Source: SZUA-442 sp051011415 (GTDB lineage Bacteria; Actinomycetota; Acidimicrobiia; Spongiisociales; UBA5794). From it: a stretch of 64,000 nucleotides of DNA. Position 1 is the stretch's first letter. Each line of letters starts with the position of its first letter. Shown here one piece after another: positions 1 through 7,781 of this stretch. The stretch is from positions 12,915 through 76,914 of the forward strand of contig JBPCTY010000123.1 of NCBI GenBank assembly GCA_051011415.1, given 5' to 3'. The position numbers and the translations under genes are program-made. The notes under the pieces were generated by a model. The model was not told where the DNA came from. It saw only the letters and a program-made list of their open reading frames with translations, and made no database searches.

Positions 1-458
1 TGCGTATCTGACAGACTCCGAATCAGCGCATCGAGAGCTGCCGCGGCATCCGATGTTTCAACCAGCCGAGAGCTCGTGACCGAATCAGGTCCCCCATCCA
101 CAACGCTGTAGTCGAATGCCACCACCCGGTCCTGGCTCACGCCCATCTTGGCAAGCAACACATCGAAGTCGTCCGGCGAACCTCCGTGGCCGTGCACAAC
201 CACAAAGAGCGGTTCGTTGTCGCGTGTTGTCGTGCGCCGAAGAGCGATTGTTCCCGCACCGACGATCCCAATCAGTGCCGCACCTGGGAGTCCGGGAACA
301 GGCAGAGCCGGCATGTCACCCGGCGCAATCGGCATCGTCGGCTCGCGGCGCACCACCGGGGTCGTTTCGAGATGCAATCCATCTCCAGGAGCACCGGTGT
401 CGGTGGCCGGAAACGCAACCGTGGCAAGGATGAACGTGAGAGCGAGCGAGCAGAACAT
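1..458 (-). CDS. putative secreted or membrane-anchored alpha/beta hydrolase (C-terminus beyond the window)
   Basis: The reading frame opens at an ATG preceded by an AAGGGAAG ribosome site and runs off the left edge, so about 152 residues are visible. Residues 1-17 form a hydrophobic leader (MFCSLALTFILATVAFP), and a second hydrophobic stretch lies at about 56-71. The segment FVVVHGHGGSPDDF has the form of the oxyanion-loop region of alpha/beta-hydrolase esterases or lipases, HG followed by a Gly-rich turn. The nucleophile Ser and catalytic His would lie outside the window. It follows ribF on the same strand after 67 bases and may be co-transcribed. Substrate unknown. The fold call rests on one motif, so it is moderate. 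Confidence 0.6.
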   Translation of the reverse strand, partial: MFCSLALTFILATVAFPATDTGAPGDGLHLETTPVVRREPTMPIAPGDMPALPVPGLPGAALIGIVGAGTIALRRTTTRDNEPLFVVVHGHGGSPDDFDVLLAKMGVSQDRVVAFDYSVVDGGPDSVTSSRLVETSDAAAALDALIRSLSDT

Positions 459-525
459 CGGCTTCCCTTCAGCAAGGTCAGGAAGCGCGAGACTTACCGA
501 AGCATCACACAGCGCTATGCCGTGC

Positions 526-1458
526 TCAACCCTCTTGGGTTGCGAACACCTGCTCGGCTCGTTCGATGTCAACGGCAATCTGGCTGACGAGTTCGTTGAC
601 AGAGTCGAATCGTTGCTCACTCCGAATCCGCTCGACGAATGCAACGTGGACAGTCTTGCCGGTGAGCTGAAGGTCGTGGCCAAGGATGTGGACCTCAATG
701 GTCTCGGCGCCTCCGCCGAACGTCGGTCTCACGCCGACATTGCAGACCCCGTTGTAGTCAATGCCGTCGACGGTTGCGACAACCGCATACACGCCGCCGG
801 CTGGTCGGACAAAGCCGTCCGGTACCTCAACGTTGGCTGTCGGCACGCCAATAGTGCTCCCGCGACCGTCTCCCGACACGACGACCCCATCGACCGCAAA
901 CGGTCGACCCAGCATCCGAGCAGCAAGCGCCACTCCCCCGCTGGCCACTGCCGCACGGATCGAGGACGACCGGACCTGGGTCCCGTGGATCGTGAGTATG
1001 GGGGTCGAGACAAGCGAGAACCCACGGCTCTGTCCCAACAACCGAAGAGTGTCAACTGTGCCAACTGCTTCGTATCCGAATCGAAAGCCGTCACCAACGG
1101 CCACGGTCTTGGCGTTGAGCGAGTCAACAAGGAAGCGGTCTACGAAGGCTTCCGGCGAAAGCCGCATCACATCGACATCGAAGTCGATGATTGCGGTCGC
1201 ATCAAGACCGGCTTCGTCAAACAGCTCAAGCCGCCGTTCGAGTGTGGTCAAAGCTGGCGGGGCGGGCGAACCCGATACGACGCCATCTGGATGGGTGGAG
1301 AAGGTCATCGCAGTGAGCTGGAGTCCCTCGTCTCCGGACGCCAGCGCGTCGAACACAGCTCTATGCCCTCGATGGACGCCATCGAAGACGCCGATCGCCA
1401 CGGCACTACCTGCGGCCGGAGAGGTCCACGTTGCTGGGTCTCCTGAATACACCTTCAC
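526..1458 (-). CDS. ribF: bifunctional riboflavin kinase / FAD synthetase
   Basis: Makes FMN from riboflavin and then FAD, in the cytoplasm. The 310 residues match the family length. The N-terminal nucleotidyltransferase carries GVFDGVHRGH (23-32), GDGFRFG (122-128) and the SSSIR motif (164-168). The C-terminal kinase carries GRGSTIGVPTANV (198-210) and NVGVRPTF (240-247). The GTG start overlaps the truB stop as GTGA, so translation is probably coupled. The order truB-ribF after nusA-infB-rbfA is the standard bacterial arrangement. Confidence 0.95.
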   Translation of the reverse strand: MKVYSGDPATWTSPAAGSAVAIGVFDGVHRGHRAVFDALASGDEGLQLTAMTFSTHPDGVVSGSPAPPALTTLERRLELFDEAGLDATAIIDFDVDVMRLSPEAFVDRFLVDSLNAKTVAVGDGFRFGYEAVGTVDTLRLLGQSRGFSLVSTPILTIHGTQVRSSSIRAAVASGGVALAARMLGRPFAVDGVVVSGDGRGSTIGVPTANVEVPDGFVRPAGGVYAVVATVDGIDYNGVCNVGVRPTFGGGAETIEVHILGHDLQLTGKTVHVAFVERIRSEQRFDSVNELVSQIAVDIERAEQVFATQEG

Positions 1459-2345
1459 GCCAAAACCACCTCTGGTTTCAAGGATCCTGCGGTGCGACGA
1501 TACATGGCAATGAGATCTCCGCCACGCGACAGCACACAGACGAGGTCATCGTCGAGCACGTCGTCGTTGAGGGCATCGATCGGCCGACCGTTCCGCACAC
1601 GCATTTCGGTTGCCTCGTCAACACGCACAGACGCCATAGGTGGGAGCGCATCGACCGCTGGTACAAGCATCTCGGAGCCACGCGACTCGTCGAAAGCTGT
1701 AGTTGCCTCTTCGACGGAGTGCGCGTCATGAACGGAGAGACTCCCGTTTGCGATGCGACGGAGAGCAGAGAGATGAGCCCGACCTCCGAGGGCTCTGGCG
1801 ATGTCGTCGGCCAGGGTTCGCACGTACGTTCCCGTTGAGCACTCGACTCGGAAGGTCACCTCTGGGTAGTCCGACGGAGCGAAGTCGACCAGTTCAAGCG
1901 AATCGATTGTCACAGGCCTCGCCTCTCTCTCCACGACCTTGCCCTCGCGCGCGAGTTCATAGAGACGTTTGCCTTCAACCTTCCGTGCGGAGACCATCGG
2001 GGGAACCTGAAGGATGTCGCCTTCAAAACGTTCCATGGCTGCCCTGGTCGACTCCTCGTCGACAGGCATTGGGTCGCGAGAGAGCACCGCTCCATCGGCA
2101 TCGAGGGAGTCCGTTGCGACACCGAACTGGGCCGTTGCGAGGTATTGCTTTCGGGCGCCCTGGACGAAGCGCAGCAACCTTGTCGCTTTGCCCATGCCAA
2201 GAACAAGCAGACCGGTCGCCATCGGGTCGAGAGTGCCCGCATGGCCGACCTTGCCCCCTGCATGGCGCCTCACTTTTGCGACGACGTCATGCGATGTCCA
2301 GCCCTGCTCCTTGTCGATAAGCAGAAAGCCGAACAAGTCGCTCAC
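1455..2345 (-). CDS. truB: tRNA pseudouridine(55) synthase
   Basis: Isomerises U55 to pseudouridine in the T-loop of tRNAs. The 296 residues begin SDLFGFLLIDKEQGWTSHDV, a typical TruB opening. The catalytic Asp is Asp40 in HAGTLDPMATG, and the family segment CSTGTYVRTLADD follows in the middle of the protein. The GTG start overlaps the stop of the upstream DHH gene (GTGA), and the stop overlaps ribF. The C-terminal 60 or so residues resemble the PUA-like tail of actinobacterial TruB. Confidence 0.95.
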   Translation of the reverse strand: MSDLFGFLLIDKEQGWTSHDVVAKVRRHAGGKVGHAGTLDPMATGLLVLGMGKATRLLRFVQGARKQYLATAQFGVATDSLDADGAVLSRDPMPVDEESTRAAMERFEGDILQVPPMVSARKVEGKRLYELAREGKVVEREARPVTIDSLELVDFAPSDYPEVTFRVECSTGTYVRTLADDIARALGGRAHLSALRRIANGSLSVHDAHSVEEATTAFDESRGSEMLVPAVDALPPMASVRVDEATEMRVRNGRPIDALNDDVLDDDLVCVLSRGGDLIAMYRRTAGSLKPEVVLA

Positions 2346-3307
2346 GGGAGCTGTGCAACCACGTGCTCAATAACTACATCAACTGGATCAGAGGAGGTGA
2401 ATCCGGCAGCATTGTGATGTCCGCCACCGCCGAAACTGCTCGCGATTGCCGCGACGTTGACGCGACCACGTGATCGAAGCGAGCCCTTGACGACGCCAGC
2501 CTCCTTCACTTTGAGCAGGCATGCCACATCGGACTCTCGTGCGAGTCGCACCAGATCGATGAGTCCGTCTGCCTCGTGGTACTCGAGCCCAGACGCTTCA
2601 AGATCCTCTGGAAGCACCATCGACCACACAAACTGGTGGTCCTCATCGAGGACGGCTCGACCGAGCACGCGTGCGACGAGAGTGAAGTAGCCGAACGGAG
2701 CTTCCTCGAACAACCGTTGACTGATGACATCGGGCTCGACCCCTGCTGCGATCAGGTCGCCGGCGATCGTGTGAGTTGTTTGAGTGGTATTGGAGTACTG
2801 GAACCGACCGGTGTCAGTCACAACGCCTGTGTAGAGCGCTGCTGCGATCTCGGGGGTGAGCGGCCAGTCCAGGAGCAGCAAGATTTCGTGGACGAGTTCG
2901 GTCGTGGCCGCGGCGCTCGCATCCACAAGGACCACGTCCCCCCACGATCCGTCGGACAGGTGGTGGTCAATAACGACAAGTGAGTCGGCCGACTCCATCT
3001 TTCCAACGAGTTCGCCGACGCGTTCGGGAACGGATGTGTCCACGGCTACGGCAACGTCGAGGTCTGCGGGAAAGTCCGCTGGCGACACCAGAACAGACGT
3101 GTCAAGGAAGGACATCTCCTCCGGAACTACGAAAGGCTCGGCGAAGGATGCGAACGCTGTCTTCCCCGCGTTGCGTGCGGCGAGGGCCAGAGCGACCATG
3201 GATCCCAGCGCATCTCCGTCTGGTCCGACGTGTCCGACAACGCCGATGGTTTGTGCACCGGAGAGTGCGGCTGCAACAGCCTCGGCGCTTCCAAGACGTG
3301 CGGTCAT
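2342..3307 (-). CDS. nrnA: DHH/DHHA1 family phosphoesterase (NrnA-like oligoribonuclease / pAp phosphatase)
   Basis: Probable Mn-dependent exonuclease for very short RNAs, with possible activity on 3',5'-pAp or cyclic-dinucleotide products, as known for NrnA. The 321 residues show the first metal motif HVGPDGDALGS (26-36; most relatives have HxxPDGD, also intact here), the DHH triad at 114-116 (VVIDHHLSDG), and the DHHA1 glycine motif GGGGHHNAAG (293-302). It overlaps rbfA by an ATGA and truB by a GTGA. The position between rbfA and truB is conserved in actinobacteria and firmicutes. The exact substrate is inferred from family. Confidence 0.88.
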   Translation of the reverse strand: MTARLGSAEAVAAALSGAQTIGVVGHVGPDGDALGSMVALALAARNAGKTAFASFAEPFVVPEEMSFLDTSVLVSPADFPADLDVAVAVDTSVPERVGELVGKMESADSLVVIDHHLSDGSWGDVVLVDASAAATTELVHEILLLLDWPLTPEIAAALYTGVVTDTGRFQYSNTTQTTHTIAGDLIAAGVEPDVISQRLFEEAPFGYFTLVARVLGRAVLDEDHQFVWSMVLPEDLEASGLEYHEADGLIDLVRLARESDVACLLKVKEAGVVKGSLRSRGRVNVAAIASSFGGGGHHNAAGFTSSDPVDVVIEHVVAQLP

Positions 3308-3690
3308 GCGTGCGCCCCCTCATCGGGTTGCACGTCGCCGTCTTCGTCTGCCATTTCGGTCAGGATCTGCGAGATACGGATCCCTTCGTCGATCGACGGA
3401 TCAACCTCGAAAGTGAGTTTTGGGGTGTATCGAAGGCGAGTCTCCTGACCGAGCGCAGACTGCAATCGCGGCGTTGACCTGCGGAGTGCCTCTGCAGTGT
3501 CCTTCTGCTCCTCCTCTGTTCCAAGTACGGAGTAGTAGATGACAGCGTGTCGTAGATCCGGTGAGGTCTCAGCACCAGTGATCGTCAGAAAGCCGATTCG
3601 GGGATCCTTGAGATCGAGCACTGCCTCAGCAATGACCTCGCGGACAAGCTCATTGACCTTGCGCATGCGAGGGCTCTTCTGACGTGCCAT
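3304..3690 (-). CDS. rbfA: 30S ribosome-binding factor A
   Basis: Binds the 30S subunit during late 16S rRNA 5'-end maturation and helps cold adaptation. The 128 residues have the RbfA KH-like pattern: the opening RMRKVNELVREVIAEAV, DPRIGFLTITGAETSPDLRH in the middle, and LRYTPKLTFEVDPSIDEG near the end. A short acidic tail follows. The ATG at 3690 has a GGAGA site 5 bases upstream. It lies 52 bases downstream of infB, and its stop overlaps the next gene as ATGA. Confidence 0.93.
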   Translation of the reverse strand: MARQKSPRMRKVNELVREVIAEAVLDLKDPRIGFLTITGAETSPDLRHAVIYYSVLGTEEEQKDTAEALRRSTPRLQSALGQETRLRYTPKLTFEVDPSIDEGIRISQILTEMADEDGDVQPDEGAHA

Positions 3691-3742
3691 GTCATCTCCC
3701 GGCGGAAGCGGTCGAACGGTAGCTCAACAGCAGGCCCGCGGT

Positions 3743-5869
3743 CTAGGTCCTTGCGATCTCGTTGACCTCGTACGACTCGATCGTGTCGCCCTCTTTGATG
3801 TCTCTGAAGTTTGCGAGACCGATACCGCACTCGAAGCCGGTTGCAACGGTCTGTACATCGTCCTTGAAACGACGCAGCGAGACGATCGTGCCGTCGTAGA
3901 TGACGACGCCGTCGCGCACGAGCCGAGCCCGGGCGTTTCGATTGATCGAGCCCTCTGTCACATACGATCCGGCAACAAGACCCAGACGCGGTGCCCTGAA
4001 GACCTGACGGACCTCTGCCACACCGAGGAACGTCTCGACCTCTTCTGGGGTGAGTTCGCCCACCAGGAGCGACTCGATGTCGTCGAGGAGCTCGTAGATG
4101 ATCGAGAAGGTACGAATGTCAATGCCCGATTCCTTTGCTGCAGATCGCGCTGCCGCATCGGGACGGGCGTTGAACCCATAGATGATTGCGCCGGAAGCCT
4201 CAGCAAGCGTGACATCGTTTGCGGTGATTCCACCGACGCCGTTGTGAACGATGGTGACAAAACCGTCGTCGCGGCTGATCTTCGCAGCAGTCTCCTTGAT
4301 GGCCTCGAGTGATCCGTGCGTGTCGGTCTTGACGATGATCCTCAGCTCTGAGTGATCCTGCGTTCGGAGCTGTTCAATAAGCATCCCGAGGCGATCCGTC
4401 GCCGATGGAACAGTGAGCTCATGCGCACGAATCTCGTCCGTCTTGGCCTGAGCCATCTTGCGAGCAGCACGCTCATTCTTCGTGACCTCGAACATGTCGC
4501 CGGCGGTGGGAACATCATCCCAACCCATCACGACAACCGGGGTGCTCGGTCCGGCCTCGGTGAGTGGGTTGCCCGCATCGTCAAAAAGCGCACGAACTCG
4601 ACCGGGCACTGGCCCGGCGACGATTGCATCGCCCTTCTTCAAAGTTCCGCGCTGCACAACCGTTGTTGCAACGGGGCCGCGGCCGACCTCGAGCTGCGCC
4701 TCAATGACGGTCCCAATTGCGGGCGCCTTCGGATTGGCCTTGAGCTCTTCGACCTCAGCGACAAGCGAAATCATCTCGAGTAGGTCGTCGATATTTGTCC
4801 CGGCAAGTGCCGAGATCTCGATTGCTGGCACATCGCCACCGAGCTCTTCAACAACAATCTCGTGCTGAGTGAGCGCGGCACGGACTGCGTACGGGTCAGC
4901 CGCTTCAAGGTCCATCTTGTTGATTGCGATGATGATCGGAACCTCAGCCGCCTTTGCGTGGCTGATTGCTTCCACCGTCTGGGGCATGACCGAGTCATCC
5001 GCCGCAACAACGATGATCGCGATGTCCGTGACGTCTGCGCCTCTCGCTCGGAGTGCCGTAAACGCCTCGTGACCCGGCGTGTCGATGAAGGTGATCCTCG
5101 ACCCGTTGTGCTCAACTTGGTACGCACCAATGTGTTGTGTGATGCGTCCGGCTTCGCCGGCGATGACGTTGGCGCTACGGATTGTGTCCAGAAGCTGTGT
5201 CTTGCCGTGGTCGACGTGTCCCATGACCGTGACGACCGGGGGTCGTTCGATCATCGACTCCGGAGCGTCTTCGTACTCGATGAGGTGCCGTTGCCTGCCC
5301 TCGTCCTCCGGCTCCTCATCGGATTCGGCGACGAGAATCTCCCAGCCAAGCTCTTTACCGAGCGGCTCGATGGCGGCGACTGGAATCTCGCCTCCACCGG
5401 GGACCATCTCGCCCATGAACATGAGCGTCTTGACGATGTCAGCGGTCCGTATCTGCACCATGCGCGCAAGCTCGTGGACCGTAATGCCTGGCTCGACGAG
5501 CAGGACCTTTTCCTCGTCATCGCCTTCATCAGCGTCGTCATCGTCCGCTTCGCCGTCAACCGCTTCTTCTGCTGCCTCCGACGCTTCCGCCACTTCCTCT
5601 TCGGCGTCGGTCTCTCCCGCGGCTTCAACGTCCTCCGCTGCCGTCTCCGACTCCGGTTCTGGGTCGGGTTCGACACCCACCTCGGTGGCAGGCTCTGTGG
5701 TTGTCTTCGTCGTGTCCTCGTAGGACATTCTGACCAACGCTGCAGCCTCTTCGTCGAGACCCGACGAGGCTGTCTTGACCTCGATACCTAGCTCTTGGGC
5801 ACGTGCGAGCACGTCCTTGGACTCACGGTCCAGGTCACGTGCCAATTCGTATACGCGTACTTTCGCCAC
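3743..5869 (-). CDS. infB: translation initiation factor IF-2
   Basis: GTPase that brings fMet-tRNA to the 30S subunit and promotes subunit joining. The 708 residues are short for an actinobacterial IF-2. The first IF2-N module (1-50) is followed by a Glu/Asp/Ala-rich acidic linker (about 55-122) in place of the usual long basic or Pro/Gly-rich linker, and then a second IF2-N module (about 125-180). The G domain has GHVDHGKT (217-224), DTPGHE and NKMD. Domains II-IV complete the C-terminus. GTG start with a perfect GGAGG site. It lies 28 bases after nusA with no ylxR gene between them, unlike many bacteria. Confidence 0.96.
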   Translation of the reverse strand: MAKVRVYELARDLDRESKDVLARAQELGIEVKTASSGLDEEAAALVRMSYEDTTKTTTEPATEVGVEPDPEPESETAAEDVEAAGETDAEEEVAEASEAAEEAVDGEADDDDADEGDDEEKVLLVEPGITVHELARMVQIRTADIVKTLMFMGEMVPGGGEIPVAAIEPLGKELGWEILVAESDEEPEDEGRQRHLIEYEDAPESMIERPPVVTVMGHVDHGKTQLLDTIRSANVIAGEAGRITQHIGAYQVEHNGSRITFIDTPGHEAFTALRARGADVTDIAIIVVAADDSVMPQTVEAISHAKAAEVPIIIAINKMDLEAADPYAVRAALTQHEIVVEELGGDVPAIEISALAGTNIDDLLEMISLVAEVEELKANPKAPAIGTVIEAQLEVGRGPVATTVVQRGTLKKGDAIVAGPVPGRVRALFDDAGNPLTEAGPSTPVVVMGWDDVPTAGDMFEVTKNERAARKMAQAKTDEIRAHELTVPSATDRLGMLIEQLRTQDHSELRIIVKTDTHGSLEAIKETAAKISRDDGFVTIVHNGVGGITANDVTLAEASGAIIYGFNARPDAAARSAAKESGIDIRTFSIIYELLDDIESLLVGELTPEEVETFLGVAEVRQVFRAPRLGLVAGSYVTEGSINRNARARLVRDGVVIYDGTIVSLRRFKDDVQTVATGFECGIGLANFRDIKEGDTIESYEVNEIART

Positions 5870-5897
5870 GCTTACCTCCGCGCCTCAGCGCTACCGA

Positions 5898-7166
5898 TCA
5901 CTCGTTGGTGTCGGCTTCTTCTTCTGTGTCCTCGGAAACGTCGGCGTCGGCTTCAGCGTCGGCATCCTCGGTTGGTTGTTCCTCATCTGCATCTTCAGCG
6001 ACTGCCTCGTCGGCAGCTTCGGCCTCAGGTTCAGCGTCCGCTTCAGCCTCTGGCTCGTCAGCATCCGGCTGTGAAGCCTCTGCTTCTGGCTCTGTTGGCT
6101 CGGAAGCGGTTTCGGCTTCAGCCGAAGCGGCTTCGCCGGCACCATCGCCCTCTTCTACCGTTTCGAACTCAACGTTCTCGTCGTCTTCCTCATCAAGCCC
6201 AAGTTCTTGTGACTCGGAGCGAATGTCGATCCGATATCCGGATAGACGAGCGGCGAGGCGAGCGTTCTGACCCTCCTTGCCGATGGCCAATGACAGCTGA
6301 TGATCAGGGACGATCACAACTGCGGTCTGCTCTTCCTCATCGATCTGCACGTCTTGAACCCTGGCTGGACTCAGTGCTTCGGCGATGAAGGCCTTGGAGT
6401 CGTCATCCCACTCGACGATGTCGACCTTTTCGCCCTTCAGCTCGTTGACGACTTGACGCACGCGTGAACCTCTGGCACCGACACATGCACCGACGGGATC
6501 AACGTTTGGATCGTTGGATGCCACGGCAATCTTTGTCCGGTGACCGGCTTCCCTGGCGATGGCCTTGATCTCGATGTCGCCGTCGACAAGCTCGGGGACC
6601 TCAAGCTCGAACAGCGCCCTGATGAAGTCAGGATGGCTACGAGATACGACGATCTGCGGGCCCTTGCCTTCACCGCGGACCTCGAGGATCCATGCTTTGA
6701 CACGGTTTCCCCGCTCCAGGCGCTCATAAGGAATCTTCTCCGAGCCAGGCAGAATCGCCTCGGCGTCTCCAAGATCAACGATGGAATAGCGATGGTCCGA
6801 TTGCTGGATGATGCCAGTGATGAGATCGCCCTCACGCCCTTCATAGAGGTCAAAGACTTGCTCTCGCTTCGCATCACGAAGACGTTGGAGGATCACCTGC
6901 TTGGCGGTCGTTGCGGCAATACGTCCAAAGTCGTCAGGGGTGTCTTCCCACTCATCGATGACGTTGCCCTCTTCATCGAGCTCCTGGCCGTAGACGCTGA
7001 TCTCACCGGTATCTGCATCGATCGTGACACGGGCTTCTTCGGCGGCTCCCGGCGTCCGCTTGTAGGCAGACACGAGCGCATTCGCGAGGGCCTCGAGAAT
7101 GGTGTCGCGTGGAACCCCCTTCTCGCGTTCGAGCAATTCGAGCGCATCCATCAGGTTGTAGTCCAT
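5898..7166 (-). CDS. nusA: transcription termination/antitermination factor NusA
   Basis: RNA polymerase-associated factor for pausing, termination and antitermination. The 422 residues contain the N-terminal polymerase-binding domain (1-105), an S1 domain (about 109-175), KH1 (GACVGARGSR, 226-235) and KH2 (AIGKEGQNARLAA, 294-306). From about 327 to the end the protein is an almost purely Glu/Ala/Asp tail with no aromatic residues after the first few positions. An acidic C-terminus is known in some NusA proteins, but this one is low-complexity sequence rather than the folded acidic repeats of E. coli. ATG start with a GGAGA site, 8 bases after rimP. Confidence 0.96.
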   Translation of the reverse strand: MDYNLMDALELLEREKGVPRDTILEALANALVSAYKRTPGAAEEARVTIDADTGEISVYGQELDEEGNVIDEWEDTPDDFGRIAATTAKQVILQRLRDAKREQVFDLYEGREGDLITGIIQQSDHRYSIVDLGDAEAILPGSEKIPYERLERGNRVKAWILEVRGEGKGPQIVVSRSHPDFIRALFELEVPELVDGDIEIKAIAREAGHRTKIAVASNDPNVDPVGACVGARGSRVRQVVNELKGEKVDIVEWDDDSKAFIAEALSPARVQDVQIDEEEQTAVVIVPDHQLSLAIGKEGQNARLAARLSGYRIDIRSESQELGLDEEDDENVEFETVEEGDGAGEAASAEAETASEPTEPEAEASQPDADEPEAEADAEPEAEAADEAVAEDADEEQPTEDADAEADADVSEDTEEEADTNE

Positions 7167-7174
7167 GGTGTCTC

Positions 7175-7654
7175 CTACGAGCTAGTGGCGGTCTTCTCGC
7201 CCTTTTCCCATACGAAGATCGTCTTTGCAGAAGCGACATCTCCGTAGGAAATCGGACGGTCAGTACCGTCGATGGTGAGGGTGAATTCGTCTGAGTCTGC
7301 GGCCTTCAAGATGCCGCGGTGGTTCTTGGTTCCATCGATCTCGGCGAACGTCTTGACCTTGACGTCGCGACCAATCGATTTCTCGTAATGGCGTGGCCTG
7401 CTGAGTTTGCGTTCGAGGCCTGGTGAGGAAACTTCAAGTGTGTATGAGCCTTTGAACGGATCGTCCTCATCGATGAGACGGCTGATCCCTCGGGACAGGT
7501 CTGCGATCACGTCCACTCCAAGCGTGTCATCTGCATCGATTGTGACGCGCACGATCTGGCCACCGCCGAGGACCTCGACATCGTCGAGCTCCACGCCTTC
7601 GGCCGATACGTACGGATCAATGCGATCCCACAGCTTTTCAGCGACGCTTGCCAC
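7175..7654 (-). CDS. rimP: ribosome maturation factor RimP
   Basis: Needed for 30S assembly. The 159 residues contain the RimP signatures VRVTIDADD, LSRGISRLIDEDDP and YTLEVSSPGLERKLSRP. I place the start at the GTG (7654), which has AAGGAG 5 bases upstream. The frame is open for 35 more codons, but that part looks non-coding, overlaps a hairpin and does not resemble RimP. It heads the rimP-nusA-infB operon. Confidence 0.93.
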   Translation of the reverse strand: MASVAEKLWDRIDPYVSAEGVELDDVEVLGGGQIVRVTIDADDTLGVDVIADLSRGISRLIDEDDPFKGSYTLEVSSPGLERKLSRPRHYEKSIGRDVKVKTFAEIDGTKNHRGILKAADSDEFTLTIDGTDRPISYGDVASAKTIFVWEKGEKTATSS

Positions 7655-7694
7655 CGTGCTCCTTACACACCAATAGAGAGCTCTGCCCAAACAA

Positions 7695-7718
7695 AGAGGC
7701 GGGCCACGGCCCACCTCT
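7695..7718 (-). terminator. probable intrinsic terminator or attenuator between proS and rimP
   Basis: Read on the minus strand, the arms AGAGGTGGGC and GCCCGCCTCT form a 10-bp stem with one G-U pair around a CGTG loop, followed at once by TTTGTTTGGG. It sits in the 127-base gap after proS and before the rimP ribosome site, so it could end proS transcripts or attenuate read-through into rimP-nusA. A second hairpin (GTCCACC / GGTGGAC, 7754-7772) lies 9 bases past the proS stop. TATACT at about 7747-7752 on the minus strand could be a -10 element for rimP, but no convincing -35 was seen. Confidence 0.5.
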
Positions 7719-7781
7719 GCAGAGATCTCGGTTCGTTGCAGCGGAGTATACCAGTCCACCGTGGTGGTGGACTTTCCCGGG

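Noticed and set aside
148..1446. 432-codon plus-strand open frame
   Set aside because: Antisense shadow of ribF; no protein-like composition and the ribF motifs on the other strand are complete.
4862..5791. 309-codon plus-strand open frame inside infB
   Set aside because: Antisense to the G domain and the acidic linker of infB; Cys/Arg-rich with no recognisable fold.
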